From Tepidanaerobacter syntrophicus (lineage in GTDB: Bacteria > Bacillota > Thermosediminibacteria > Thermosediminibacterales > Tepidanaerobacteraceae): DNA of 64,000 nt. The stretch is from NCBI RefSeq assembly GCF_001485475.2, contig NZ_DF976999.1, positions 220,001 through 284,000 on the forward strand. Direction: 5' to 3'. Of this stretch, positions 9,639 through 18,529 are shown one piece after another. The first letter of the stretch is position 1, and each line of letters opens with the position of its first letter. The notes beneath the pieces are model-generated. The model saw only the letters and a list, made by a program, of their open reading frames with translations, had not been told where the DNA came from and searched no databases. Position numbers and translations under genes: made by a program.

Positions 9639-9667
9639 ATTATATAACTATCTTTTAAAAAAATCAA
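9639..9667 (-). promoter_or_regulatory. Sigma-A promoter of the frl operon
   Basis: On the minus strand TTGATT (9667-9662), 17-base spacer, TATAAT (9644-9639). The operator-like palindrome follows at once and frlB starts 57 bases below the -10 box. Confidence 0.75.
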
Positions 9668-9740
9668 TAGACTTTTTTGATTATTTTATTATTGTTAGGA
9701 GTTAAATTACTCTGTAATCGATTTTCAGGAAATTCTTTTT

Positions 9741-9754
9741 GTAGCTATAGCTAC
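9741..9754. promoter_or_regulatory. Perfect 14-bp palindrome upstream of hcp
   Basis: GTAGCTATAGCTAC is fully self-complementary and lies 66 bases before the hcp start codon, in a long AT-rich leader. It is a candidate operator for a nitrosative-stress or redox regulator; I cannot name the regulator. Confidence 0.4.
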
Positions 9755-9819
9755 CGAAATTTTGTTTCAGGTATTGTATTCTAAGAATAGAAAAAACATA
9801 AAGAAAGAGGTGTTGGACA

Positions 9820-11376
9820 ATGTTTTGTTTTCAATGTGAACAAACTGCAGGCGGCAAAGGCTGCACCAAAGTCGGGGTTTGCGGTAAAGATGCAAGCGTT
9901 GCGCAAAAGCAAGATGAACTTACTTGCGCGCTTATCGAGCTTGCAAGAGCTGCAGATGGTAAAAGCCCCGGGCCGGAAGCTGACAAATTAATGATGGAAG
10001 GATTATTTGCAACCGTTACAAATGTCAACTTTGATCCAAATAGAATCCAGGAGTTAATAGAGCTTGTAAAAACAGAAAAGGAAAAACTTGGCGGAGCTGA
10101 AGATTTTCCTCAAGATAAATTATGGGATGACGATGTAAATGCGCGTTCACTGCGGTCAACGCTGCTCTTTGGAATGCGAGGCATGGCAGCCTATGCATGG
10201 CATGCTCATATTCTCGGAAAAGAAGACAAGGATATTATAAATTGGTTTTATAAAGGAATGAAGGCGATTGGGGAAGATCATTCCACGGATGAAGCGTTAA
10301 ATCTTTTGATGGAGTTTGGCAACGTAAACTTGCAGTGTATGGCGCTTTTAGATGAAGCAAATACCTCTGCTTTCGGCCACCCCGTTCCTACAACGGTTCC
10401 TATGAAGGTAGAAAAAGGACCGTTTATAATCATTACAGGCCATGACCTTCTGGACTTAAAACAGCTGCTGGAGCAGACGGAAGGAAAAGGAATTAATATA
10501 TACACCCACGGCGAAATGCTGCCGGCTCACGGTTATCCTGAGCTTAAAAAATACCCTCATCTCAAGGGCAATTTTGGGACTGCTTGGCAAAATCAGCAAA
10601 GAGAATTCGACGGGGTTCCGGCTCCGATTTTATTTACAACAAATTGCCTAATGCCGCCGAAGGCAAGTTATGCAGATAGAGTTTTTACTACAGGCGTGGT
10701 AGGCTATCCCCAAACACAGCACATTAGTGAAGGTAAGAATGGTATAAAGGATTTTTCACCTGTAATAAACAAGGCTTTGGAGCTTGGCGGATATCCTGAG
10801 GATAAAATATTTACCGGAATTAACGGCGGAACCGAAGTCATGACCGGGTTTGCAAGAAACGCTGTTTTAGGTGTTGCGGACAAAGTGATAGAAGCCGTAA
10901 AGGCCGGAGATATAAAGCATATATTCTTAGTGGGCGGATGCGATGGAGCAAGGCCAGGGCGAAATTATTATACCGAGTTTGTTAAAAAGACACCCAAGGA
11001 TTCGGTGGTTCTCACCCTTGCTTGTGGTAAATACCGCTTCAATGACCTTGATTTAGGGAAAATAGGCGGTCTTCCAAGGATTATGGACATGGGTCAGTGC
11101 AATGATGCATATTCCGCTATTGTGGTAGCAACAGAACTTGCAAAAGCATTTAACTGCAGCGTAAACGATCTTCCCCTAACTCTTGTTTTATCATGGTATG
11201 AACAAAAAGCGGTATGTATTCTCCTTACGCTTTTAGCGCTTAATATCAAGAATATATATCTTGGACCTACATTGCCGGCATTCCTGTCTCAAGATGTGTT
11301 AAATGTTCTAGTAGAAAAATTTAATATTACTCAAATCAGCACCCCTGATGAAGACTTGAAGAAAATTTTAGGATAA
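9820..11376 (+). CDS. hcp: Hybrid-cluster protein (hydroxylamine reductase / NO-stress enzyme)
   Basis: Cytoplasmic Fe-S protein that reduces hydroxylamine in vitro and acts on nitric oxide in anaerobes. 518 residues, full-length for the family. The N-terminal cluster cysteines are C3, C6, C15 and C21, the C-x2-C-x8-C-x5-C spacing. Hybrid-cluster ligands are visible as GHDLLDL, THGEMLPAHGYPEL, NCLMPP, GGCDGARPGRNYY and LACGKYRFN. It stands alone, divergent from frl, with no hcr reductase gene beside it. The AGAAAGAGGTG site precedes the ATG. Confidence 0.95.
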   Translation: MFCFQCEQTAGGKGCTKVGVCGKDASVAQKQDELTCALIELARAADGKSPGPEADKLMMEGLFATVTNVNFDPNRIQELIELVKTEKEKLGGAEDFPQDKLWDDDVNARSLRSTLLFGMRGMAAYAWHAHILGKEDKDIINWFYKGMKAIGEDHSTDEALNLLMEFGNVNLQCMALLDEANTSAFGHPVPTTVPMKVEKGPFIIITGHDLLDLKQLLEQTEGKGINIYTHGEMLPAHGYPELKKYPHLKGNFGTAWQNQQREFDGVPAPILFTTNCLMPPKASYADRVFTTGVVGYPQTQHISEGKNGIKDFSPVINKALELGGYPEDKIFTGINGGTEVMTGFARNAVLGVADKVIEAVKAGDIKHIFLVGGCDGARPGRNYYTEFVKKTPKDSVVLTLACGKYRFNDLDLGKIGGLPRIMDMGQCNDAYSAIVVATELAKAFNCSVNDLPLTLVLSWYEQKAVCILLTLLALNIKNIYLGPTLPAFLSQDVLNVLVEKFNITQISTPDEDLKKILG

Positions 11377-11406
11377 CTAAATTAGGTGCGACATCTTTGT
11401 CACAAG

Positions 11407-11434
11407 AATAACACACAGGGAATAACACACAGGG
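11407..11434 (+). repeat. 14-base tandem duplication at the edge of palindrome copy 1
   Basis: AATAACACACAGGG occurs twice head to tail (11407-11420 and 11421-11434); the second copy runs into the left arm of the long palindrome. It looks like replication slippage or an insertion footprint. It is absent from the other palindrome copy. Confidence 0.7.
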
Positions 11435-11484
11435 ACGGTTCTTTTGTGTTGTCTGACAACACAAAAGAACCGTCCCTGTGTGTT
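11424..11484. repeat. 61-nt perfect palindrome, copy 1 (REP/MITE-like)
   Basis: Two 30-base arms (11424-11453 and 11455-11484) are exact reverse complements around a single T. The arms contain CAGGGACGGTTCTTTTGTG. The same arms recur at 13541-13601. The short open frames over this stretch are translations of the repeat, not genes. The downstream run 11485-11584 (poly-C/T, then a partial GAACCGTCC echo at 11511-11519) may be an eroded part of a longer element. Confidence 0.9.
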
Positions 11485-11584
11485 CCCCCTTTCCCCCCTT
11501 TCCCACCTTTCGAACCGTCCTTGCCTTTCGGCAATTGCCGCACCTTTTTCGCAAATGAATAAGCAAGTGTGTGACAGATAAAAG

Positions 11585-12223
11585 TCACCGGGCAAGATAT
11601 AGCTTCAAAGAAAATTTGTAAGATATAGCAAGCAAAGCAAGGGATAATGCACAAACTACAAGAAATGTTGTATAAATGCTGCTTGAGGTGATAAGAGATA
11701 TAATAGAAGACAAGAAATTAAAATCCTGCATTTGCATCAAACTTCCTATCTTCTCGAACCCAAATGGCAGAAATATCATTACAAGAAATAATAGGGTCTG
11801 GTATGTTGTCGCCTTTTCATAACCATATTTAAAAAATGCAGGAAGGTAGATGGCATTGATAAAGCATATAATTGGAACAAAAAACATAAAACTCATGTAA
11901 TAAGCGCGAAAATCTTCTTTAATTAATAAACTAAACAGTAAAGAAACTACAGCAACAATAATAAGCATCGACAATAGAAATATATATTTGCTTAAAACGA
12001 TTACAGATGCTTTTATCGGCAGTGTTCTTAAAAATATGTCACCCTTATCTTTATCATCGTAAAAGCAGCTCCTTATAAGCATGCTGTATGATGCAAAGCC
12101 TCCTGCAAAAATAGCGACAGAAGACGATGGTCCGCTAAGAATTAAGATAAAACAAACAAGCATTGAAATTAATAACAAATATTTTCTATTAACATAAAAG
12201 TCTTTCATAACAAGGTGTATCAT
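11585..12223 (-). CDS. ABC-2 type membrane protein of an ABC exporter
   Basis: 212 residues, about six hydrophobic segments with no soluble domain, matching an ABC-2 permease subunit. It starts 3 bases after the ATPase gene and is the last gene of the regulator-ATPase-permease operon. Bacterial relatives of this three-gene arrangement (Ytr, BcrAB) deal with cell-wall-active peptides or antibiotics; the substrate here is unknown. The C-terminus ends close to the palindromic repeat at 11424-11484. Confidence 0.75.
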   Translation of the reverse strand: MIHLVMKDFYVNRKYLLLISMLVCFILILSGPSSSVAIFAGGFASYSMLIRSCFYDDKDKGDIFLRTLPIKASVIVLSKYIFLLSMLIIVAVVSLLFSLLIKEDFRAYYMSFMFFVPIICFINAIYLPAFFKYGYEKATTYQTLLFLVMIFLPFGFEKIGSLMQMQDFNFLSSIISLITSSSIYTTFLVVCALSLALLAISYKFSLKLYLAR

Positions 12224-12226
12224 ATG

Positions 12227-13090
12227 TCAATTCTCCTTTTTTGTAAGATGAATAAGGATATCATCAAGGGTTGTTCTATCTATTACAAGCGAAGAAACAT
12301 CATGACGTGATTTAAAAGATTCAATGTCTTCTACTATGCCGCTAAAGCCGGTTCTTGATATCTTTATGCCCATTAAATCATCTTTATATTCTTCTATCTT
12401 CCTAACATCACCTTTGACCAGCTTCCATGAATTTAATATTTTGTCCTTTTCCTCTGAAAAAATTATTCTTCCTTCATTAATTAATGTTATATAGTCTGCA
12501 ATTTTTTCTATGTCCGAGGTAATATGTGATGAAAAAAACACGCCATGCTCTTCGTTTTGAATAAATTCCATTAGGATATCTAGTAGTTCATCTCTTATCA
12601 CAGGATCTAAGCCCGAGGTTGGTTCATCTAATATAAGCAGCTCTGGTTTATGAGAAAGTGCTAGGGCTAACGCTGTTTTCATTTTTGTCCCTTTTGAAAG
12701 CTGCTTTACTATTTGTGATTTTTTTATACAAAACTTTTCAAGAAGCTCATTAAATCTCTCATCATCCCAATCTGAATAAAATTTTCCTGCAAAATTTCCC
12801 GTCCATCCCACCGTCAAATCATCGTAAAAAATTGGCTGCTCATGCACGTACCCTATTTTGTTTTTTATTGGGATTTCGTATTTTATGTTGTCTTTTCCAA
12901 AAATATTTATTTTGCCCGAATCGCGTCTTATCATATTCATTATTAATTTTATCGTTGTGGTTTTTCCTGCGCCGTTTGCACCGATAAATCCCATTATGTA
13001 GCCTTTTGGCAGCGTAATGTTTATATCAGACAACGCAAAACTATTAAAACGTTTGTTCAGATTTATTACTTCTAGTATATTTTCCATCAA
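12227..13090 (-). CDS. ABC transporter ATP-binding protein (YtrB/BcrA-like)
   Basis: 287 residues. Walker A is GANGAGKTT (about 37-45), Walker B LLILDEPTSGLDP, and the H-loop lies in FFSSHITSDIEK. The signature motif is degenerate, QLSKGTKMK instead of LSGGQ, as in many antibiotic-export ATPases of this group. The start overlaps the regulator's stop codon by 4 bases, so translation is probably coupled. With the ABC-2 membrane protein it should form an exporter or a flippase-like complex. Confidence 0.88.
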   Translation of the reverse strand: MMENILEVINLNKRFNSFALSDINITLPKGYIMGFIGANGAGKTTTIKLIMNMIRRDSGKINIFGKDNIKYEIPIKNKIGYVHEQPIFYDDLTVGWTGNFAGKFYSDWDDERFNELLEKFCIKKSQIVKQLSKGTKMKTALALALSHKPELLILDEPTSGLDPVIRDELLDILMEFIQNEEHGVFFSSHITSDIEKIADYITLINEGRIIFSEEKDKILNSWKLVKGDVRKIEEYKDDLMGIKISRTGFSGIVEDIESFKSRHDVSSLVIDRTTLDDILIHLTKKEN

Positions 13091-13464
13091 TACTCCTCCT
13101 CAAGAATTTTACGAAACATCTCTTCCAGCTCTTTTTTCAAAACTCCGTTTTTCTTAGCTTCGGTAATTATCTCCCGCATTTGCTGCTCGATTTCAGCCCT
13201 TCGCATAGACGCAATTTTATCTGCATCATAATCAGCCACGAAACTTCCTTTGCCCGGCCGTGTAACAATAAGTTTTTGCTGTTCGAGTTCAAAATAGGCT
13301 CGCTTTGTAGTTATGACGCTTGTCTTTAAGTCTTGAGCCAACTGTCTTATTGATGGCAGGGCATCTCCAGGCGCAAGTTCACCGGTTAAGATTTTATTTT
13401 TTATACCTTCAAAAATTTGCTCATAAAGGGGTCTTGGATCATTGTTAGAGATAGGTATAAACAT
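13087..13464 (-). CDS. GntR-family regulator, YtrA subfamily
   Basis: 125 residues: a GntR winged helix (about 10-75; DLKTSVITTKRAYFELEQ) followed by only about 45 residues, the short C-terminal arm of the YtrA subgroup, which has no large effector domain. It is the first gene of the operon and overlaps the ATPase gene by 4 bases. YtrA proteins repress their own operon and are relieved by cell-envelope antibiotics; the repeat at 13481-13510 directly upstream fits an autoregulatory site. Confidence 0.85.
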   Translation of the reverse strand: MFIPISNNDPRPLYEQIFEGIKNKILTGELAPGDALPSIRQLAQDLKTSVITTKRAYFELEQQKLIVTRPGKGSFVADYDADKIASMRRAEIEQQMREIITEAKKNGVLKKELEEMFRKILEEEY

Positions 13465-13480
13465 AATTCCTCCTTATCTG

Positions 13481-13510
13481 TGTATATAGTATATATACAG
13501 TATATATACA
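13481..13510. promoter_or_regulatory. Candidate YtrA-type operator
   Basis: TGTATATA-GTA-TATATACA is a perfect inverted repeat at 13481-13499, and GTATATATACA is directly repeated at 13489-13499 and 13500-13510. It ends 17 bases from the regulator's start codon, over the expected promoter. Alternating TA sequence alone can be palindromic by chance, but the flanking TG...CA boundaries fit GntR-type sites. Confidence 0.55.
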
Positions 13511-13540
13511 AAATTTATTTATGTCAACATTATTTTACAG

Positions 13541-13601
13541 AACACACAGGGACGGTTCTTTTGTGTTGTCAGACAACACAAAAGAACCGTCCCTGTGTGT
13601 T
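13541..13601. repeat. 61-nt perfect palindrome, copy 2 (REP/MITE-like)
   Basis: The same 30-base arms as copy 1 (13541-13570 and 13572-13601), with A instead of T at the centre, so the two copies are exact reverse complements of each other. Together they bracket the regulator-ABC operon. The following 13602-13690 is a pyrimidine-rich stretch of CTGTTC-like repeats with no gene. Confidence 0.9.
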
Positions 13602-13690
13602 ATTCCTGCCTCCTGTGTTCACCCCTGTTCCTGTTCCTTCTGTTCTTGTTCCCTCTGTGCTATGCTTGCTTCTCTGTTCCTTTTTTTGCT

Positions 13691-13718
13691 TTGTTAAGCA
13701 TACATATTAGTGTATAAT
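13691..13718 (+). promoter_or_regulatory. Sigma-A promoter of cca
   Basis: TTGTTA (13691-13696), 16-base spacer, TATAAT (13713-13718), 32 bases before the cca ATG. Confidence 0.7.
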
Positions 13719-13750
13719 ATAAATAAAAATACTCGATTTGGGGTTTTGCT

Positions 13751-15076
13751 ATGATTCAGTTTAATTTGCCGTTTAAAATCAAAGAGATATGCCTTAAGCT
13801 TAAGTCTGCAGGATTTGAAGCTTATGTTGTGGGGGGAACAATAAGGGATATAATAATAAATAGAGAAATTTCCGACTTTGATATAACGACTAATGCATTC
13901 CCAGATGAAATTAAGTCAGTTTTCCCAAATGCAAAACCTTATGGCGATTTTGGCACTATGCTTATAGTAGAAGATGGCATAAAGGTAGAAATAACCCCAT
14001 ATAGAAACGACGCACCAGGGCGCAAGCCTAACTATACTTTTGGCGGCACTATATATACCGACCTTTCCCGTCGGGACTTTACCATTAATTCTATTGCCTA
14101 TGACCCAATAGAAGATAAGCTTATAGATCCATTTGGCGGAATCGACGATATTGAAAAGAGGGTTATCAGGTGCACCGGTTCAACTAGGAGAATCTGGGAA
14201 GATCCGTTGAGAGCCATGCGCGCAGCAAGATTTCAGGCACAGCTTGGCTTTTCAATCGAAGCTTCTACGCTTTATGCTTTAAAAGCACAATCTTGCGAAC
14301 TGGCTACTGTTTCTTGGGAGCGAATACGAGATGAGCTTTCAAAAATCTTGACGGCGGATTATAATTTCGAAGGTCTAATAACTCTCGTGATAACTGATCT
14401 CATGAACTATATAATACCAGAACTTATGGCGGGCATGGGAGTTATGCATTCAAACAAGCCTGTCGATGTCTTAGAGCATAACCTTATAGCGTGTAAAATA
14501 ATAAGAAACACATTGTCGTTGAGGCTCGCTGCTCTTCTCCATGATATTGCAAAACCCGCAACAGCGGTAAACGGGGAGGATGGCATAAAATTCCCCAAAC
14601 ACCAAATCAAATCAGCAGCTGTTGCAAAGAAAATCCTTCAAAGGCTTCGGTTTGACAACAAAACAATAAAAAAAGTGGTTCTCTTGATTGAAAACCACAT
14701 GTTTTACTATACTAAAGATTCTTCTTTGGCAGATGCAAGAAGGCTTGTGTCAAAAGTGGGCTGGGAAAATATATACGACTTGATAGATCTGCGTGTAGCA
14801 GACAAGATAGCCAGCGGGTTCGATACGATTTATTCTCCCGGACTTAAAAAGCTGATTATGGATCTTGAAGTTATTAAAGAAGAGAACAGCGACTATCAAA
14901 TAAAGGATCTTGCAGTTACCGGTAAAGACATCATGACAGAACTAAAAATGCCAGCAGGTCCGCAAATAGGTGAAATCCTAAATTTTTTGCTGGATAAAGT
15001 TTTGGAAGACCCTTCTTTGAATAACAGGGATACTCTTCTTGAACTTGCAAAAACATATGCAGCTGCTAAATCTTAA
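13751..15076 (+). CDS. cca: CCA tRNA nucleotidyltransferase with HD domain
   Basis: Adds or repairs the 3'-CCA end of tRNAs. 441 residues. The nucleotidyltransferase head has GG at 28-29 (VVGGTIRD) and the metal-binding Asp pair D42/D44 (SDFDITT); the tRNA-binding helical part follows (DPLRAMRAARFQAQLGF). A C-terminal HD phosphohydrolase domain is marked by LAALLHDIAKP and by IENHMFYY. The gene overlaps the convergent birA by 4 bases at their stop codons. Specificity for A only versus C plus A cannot be told from sequence. Confidence 0.92.
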   Translation: MIQFNLPFKIKEICLKLKSAGFEAYVVGGTIRDIIINREISDFDITTNAFPDEIKSVFPNAKPYGDFGTMLIVEDGIKVEITPYRNDAPGRKPNYTFGGTIYTDLSRRDFTINSIAYDPIEDKLIDPFGGIDDIEKRVIRCTGSTRRIWEDPLRAMRAARFQAQLGFSIEASTLYALKAQSCELATVSWERIRDELSKILTADYNFEGLITLVITDLMNYIIPELMAGMGVMHSNKPVDVLEHNLIACKIIRNTLSLRLAALLHDIAKPATAVNGEDGIKFPKHQIKSAAVAKKILQRLRFDNKTIKKVVLLIENHMFYYTKDSSLADARRLVSKVGWENIYDLIDLRVADKIASGFDTIYSPGLKKLIMDLEVIKEENSDYQIKDLAVTGKDIMTELKMPAGPQIGEILNFLLDKVLEDPSLNNRDTLLELAKTYAAAKS

Positions 15077-16080
15077 TCTTCGTTTTGTCTCAAAGATACA
15101 TCTCCGCTTAATACCCTTGCAATATCCCCATCCTGTTTTTTAACTAATAAAGCTCCGAACTCATCAATATCTACGGCAGTTCCTTCAAAGCTGCCGTTTA
15201 TGCTTTTTATGTTTACTTTTTTGCCCAGATTTACACATAATGATTTCCATCTTTCAAGTATCTCGTAAAACCCTTCTGTCTCAGCTTTTTCGTAATAATC
15301 CTCAAGTTTACTGAGAACTGCACACAATAACTTTAATCTATTTATCTTCTGTCCTTTTACTTCCTTCAAGGAGACAGCGATATCCTTTAGCTCTTCGGAA
15401 AAACTGTCGTTATTTGCATTAATCCCAACACCGATTACCACATAATTTACGGCATCTAATTCAGCGCTCATTTCAGTGAGGATGCCGCATACTTTTTTGC
15501 CGTGAATTAAAATGTCATTAGGCCATTTTATGTCTGCTTCAATTTCTATTTCAGACCTAATAGCTTCAGCTACCGCAACTGCCGTCATAATGGTAAGCTT
15601 TGGAGCGTCTTGGGGTAATAAATAAGGTCTTAGAATCACAGAAAGCCAAATTCCGCCCAGCGGCGACTGCCACTGTCTTTCTATACGTCCCCTGCCTCTG
15701 TTTTGTCTTTCCGCTATCACTAATGTTCCCTCAGGCGCCCCTTCTTGAGCTATTTTTTTTGCCGCATTATTAGTTGAGTCGATAAGTGAATAATAATAAA
15801 TTTCGCTCCCCAAAATAGATAAATCGCAGGACGACCATATCTCTTCAGGAAGCAAGAGGTCCGGCGACTCTTCGATACAATAGCCTAAGCGCGATGAGGA
15901 TTTTATTTTATAACCCCACTCTCTTAATGTATTTATTTGCTTCCATACTGCTGTGCGGCTTATACCAAAGTCTTTGCTGATTTTTTCGCCTGAAATATAT
16001 CTTCCTCTATTTTCAAGAAGTAACATTAAAAGTTCATTCGGCTGTGATTTATTAGATACTAATGTAAGATTTTCGTTCAC
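15073..16080 (-). CDS. birA: Biotin-protein ligase / biotin operon repressor
   Basis: Attaches biotin to carboxyl carrier proteins and, in the bifunctional type, represses biotin genes. 335 residues: N-terminal helix-turn-helix (about 15-75; ISKDFGISRTAVWKQINTLREWG region), central ligase domain with the biotinyl-adenylate motif GRGRIERQW (about 128-136) and WPNDILIHGKKVCGIL with the catalytic lysine, and a C-terminal SH3-like domain. The presence of the DNA-binding domain implies regulatory function. No biotin genes are visible here. Confidence 0.92.
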   Translation of the reverse strand: MNENLTLVSNKSQPNELLMLLLENRGRYISGEKISKDFGISRTAVWKQINTLREWGYKIKSSSRLGYCIEESPDLLLPEEIWSSCDLSILGSEIYYYSLIDSTNNAAKKIAQEGAPEGTLVIAERQNRGRGRIERQWQSPLGGIWLSVILRPYLLPQDAPKLTIMTAVAVAEAIRSEIEIEADIKWPNDILIHGKKVCGILTEMSAELDAVNYVVIGVGINANNDSFSEELKDIAVSLKEVKGQKINRLKLLCAVLSKLEDYYEKAETEGFYEILERWKSLCVNLGKKVNIKSINGSFEGTAVDIDEFGALLVKKQDGDIARVLSGDVSLRQNED

Positions 16081-16112
16081 TATTACAGCACCTCTTGTTT
16101 CGGTAATATACT

Positions 16113-16147
16113 ATAATGCCGCCGGAAACTGATTCCGGCGGCATTAT
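16113..16147. other. Strong 15-bp perfect hairpin between osmC-like gene and birA
   Basis: Arms 16113-16127 and 16133-16147 (core ATGCCGCCGGAA) with a 5-base loop. It lies just below the OsmC-family gene and above birA. There is no T-tract on either side, so it may stabilise the 3' end of the upstream transcript or act as a weak terminator. Confidence 0.5.
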
Positions 16148-16159
16148 GAAGAAATTTAA

Positions 16160-16600
16160 CTAAGCTTTAACCTCATATGTCCCAACTACCGGCACTCCTG
16201 CCAAGGTATCTTTTACAGGACAGTGTGTCTCGATAAATTTATACAATCTATCTATATTCTCTTTTGGAGAGTCGGATACTATATGCATTTTATAGCGGAT
16301 TTCCGAAAAACCCTTTCTTACATTAGGATTTTTGCCTGTAAAACCGTCAGGGTCTATGTCGCCTTCCAGCTCCACTGAAAAACCCTTAAGATCTACATTA
16401 AATTTTGGAGCAAAGGAACTTGCTACAATACTCATGCAGCCGCCTAGGGCACATAACAATAATTCAACAGGATTCATAGCTGTGTCTGTGCCGCCATCGC
16501 TTATAGGCTCATCAACTGTAACCTTAAAGTTTCTGGCCGCACATTCCACTAAAGTGCCACTTTTCCAATCAGCTTTTGCTTTTACTGTATTTACCGCCAT
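16160..16600 (-). CDS. OsmC/YhfA-family protein
   Basis: Thiol-dependent peroxidase-fold protein, 146 residues from the chosen start. The start at 16600 (MAVNTVK) is preceded by GGAGG with 8-base spacing; an ATG five codons upstream would place that ribosome site inside the gene. The two conserved cysteines are about C55 (LCALGGCMSI) and C127 (ETHCPV), as in OsmC/Ohr. Role: detoxification of organic peroxides or other electrophiles by family knowledge; exact substrate unknown. It lies 72 bases after typA. Confidence 0.85.
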   Translation of the reverse strand: MAVNTVKAKADWKSGTLVECAARNFKVTVDEPISDGGTDTAMNPVELLLCALGGCMSIVASSFAPKFNVDLKGFSVELEGDIDPDGFTGKNPNVRKGFSEIRYKMHIVSDSPKENIDRLYKFIETHCPVKDTLAGVPVVGTYEVKA

Positions 16601-16672
16601 TGTCGACACCTCCATGTGAAATTTACTACAATTAAATTATACCGCTTTTTCTGCTTATTGTCACGGGTTTAG

Positions 16673-18505
16673 TTAATTTACTTTACTTGTTCTTCCTTTC
16701 ATTTTCTGCCGATCTTGGCGGGAGAGCACTGCCTTTCTCATCCTGAGGCTTTTCGGCGTCACTTCTAGAAGCTCGTCATCTGCGATAAATTCGAGGCACT
16801 TTTCGAGGGTCATTTCTTTTGGAGGAGTCAGTCTTAAAGTCTCTTCAGCAGTTGAAGAACGCAAATTTGTAATATGCTTTTTCTTGCAAACATTGATATC
16901 CAGGTCATCTGGTCTTGAGTTTTCGCCCACTATCATCCCCTCATAGACTTTTGTCTGGGGACCGATAAAAAGCGTTCCTCGCTCCTGGGCGTTGTAAAGA
17001 CCGTAGGTGTTGCTTTCTCCAGTTTCAAAGGCTATAAGGGATCCTCTGTTTCTTGTAGGTATATCGCCTTTGTAGGGAGCAAAGCCTGCAAAAACCGAGT
17101 TGATAATACCTTCACCCTTGGTATCAGTTATGAATTCAGACCGATAGCCTAAAAGACCTCTTGTGGGAATTTCGAATTCAAGCCTTACGGAGTTGCCGCT
17201 GAGATTTTCCATGCTAAGGAGCTGGCCGCGCCGCATACCCATTTTTTCCATAACAATTCCTACATAGGCTTCAGGAACATCTATAACAACAGATTCAATA
17301 GGTTCCATAATCTTGCCGTTTACTTCTTTCATGATTACGGTGGGCTTTGATACCTGAAATTCAAAACCCTCTCGCCTCATGGTCTCTATCAGCACAGAAA
17401 GATGCAGTTCTCCTCTGCCGGAAACCTTGAATTTATCGGGACTATCTGTTTCTTCAACTCTAAGGCTTACATTGCTTCTGGCTTCTTTAAAAAGTCTGTC
17501 TCTCAGGTGCCGAGAAGTAATGTATTCCCCTTCCTTGCCTGCAAAAGGACTATTATTAACACTAAATATCATAGAAAGAGTCGGCTCATCTATATTTACA
17601 TAAGGCACCGGTTCAGGTTTTTCCGCATCTGCAATAGTTTCCCCTATTTCGATATCTTCGATGCCGGTAACAGCTATAATATCTCCGACTGTAGCAGATT
17701 CAGCAGGTTCTCTTTTTAAGCCGTTAAATTCAAAAAGATTGCTTATCTTAACTTTTTCAATCGACCCGTCTTTTTTGCATACCGCATATTCTTGTCCAAC
17801 TATAATCGTGCCGCGAAATACTCTGCCAATAGCGATTCTGCCTACATATTCATCATAATCAAGGGTGGTAATCAGCACCTGGACAGGAGCATCTGGGTCC
17901 CCCACAGGAGCTGGCACATAGTTTATTATAGCTTCAAATAGAGGTTTTAAATCATTTGACGTGTCGTTTAAATCAAGTTTCGCATACCCGTCTCTTGCAG
18001 AAGCATATATTACGGGAAACTCTATCTGTGAGTCATTTGCACCTAAATCAATAAAAAGCTCTAGTATCTCATCTAATACTTGGTTTACCCTGGCATCAGG
18101 TCTATCAATCTTATTTATCACAACAATTGCCGGCAAATCTAGCGCCAGCGCTTTTTTCAGCACAAAACGCGTTTGAGGCATGGGACCTTCAAAAGCATCG
18201 ACCAGCAAAAGAACACCGTCCACCATCTTTAAAACCCGCTCTACCTCTCCGCCAAAATCAGCGTGGCCGGGGGTGTCAATAATATTTATTTTTATTCCGT
18301 TATATGTTACTGCTGTGTTCTTTGCTAAAATAGTTATGCCGCGCTCACGTTCAATTTCGTTTGAGTCCATTATTCGCTCTTCAACTTTTTGGTTCTGGCG
18401 AAATATACCACTTTGTTTTAGCATTCCGTCAACAAGTGTCGTCTTGCCGTGGTCTACGTGAGCTATAATAGCTATATTTCTTATATCATTTCTTTTAGTA
18501 TTCAT
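16673..18505 (-). CDS. typA: Ribosome-associated GTPase TypA/BipA
   Basis: Translational GTPase related to EF-G, needed for growth under stress or cold and for 50S assembly in several bacteria. 610 residues, full length. G1 is [10 protein letters not shown] (about 15-24), G2 [12 protein letters not shown]3 DTPGHADF, G4 NKID. EF-G-like domains and the BipA-specific C-terminal domain ([21 protein letters not shown] region) follow. It starts 24 bases after the metallo-hydrolase gene, in the same direction. Confidence 0.95.
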   Translation of the reverse strand: MNTKRNDIRNIAIIAHVDHGKTTLVDGMLKQSGIFRQNQKVEERIMDSNEIERERGITILAKNTAVTYNGIKINIIDTPGHADFGGEVERVLKMVDGVLLLVDAFEGPMPQTRFVLKKALALDLPAIVVINKIDRPDARVNQVLDEILELFIDLGANDSQIEFPVIYASARDGYAKLDLNDTSNDLKPLFEAIINYVPAPVGDPDAPVQVLITTLDYDEYVGRIAIGRVFRGTIIVGQEYAVCKKDGSIEKVKISNLFEFNGLKREPAESATVGDIIAVTGIEDIEIGETIADAEKPEPVPYVNIDEPTLSMIFSVNNSPFAGKEGEYITSRHLRDRLFKEARSNVSLRVEETDSPDKFKVSGRGELHLSVLIETMRREGFEFQVSKPTVIMKEVNGKIMEPIESVVIDVPEAYVGIVMEKMGMRRGQLLSMENLSGNSVRLEFEIPTRGLLGYRSEFITDTKGEGIINSVFAGFAPYKGDIPTRNRGSLIAFETGESNTYGLYNAQERGTLFIGPQTKVYEGMIVGENSRPDDLDINVCKKKHITNLRSSTAEETLRLTPPKEMTLEKCLEFIADDELLEVTPKSLRMRKAVLSRQDRQKMKGRTSKVN

Positions 18506-18529
18506 CTTTACTGCATCTCCCTCGGGGAT

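Noticed and set aside
11336-11654. Three overlapping minus-strand open frames of 72-84 residues
   Set aside because: They translate the long palindrome and its flanks; part of the sequence simply reads the repeat in different frames, with no ribosome site and no family resemblance.
11424-13601. CRISPR-like repeats
   Set aside because: Only two palindromic copies 2 kb apart with genes between them; no regular spacers and no cas genes.
16113-16147. Intrinsic terminator
   Set aside because: The 15-bp stem is strong, but neither strand has a T-tract after it, so it is listed only as a hairpin.
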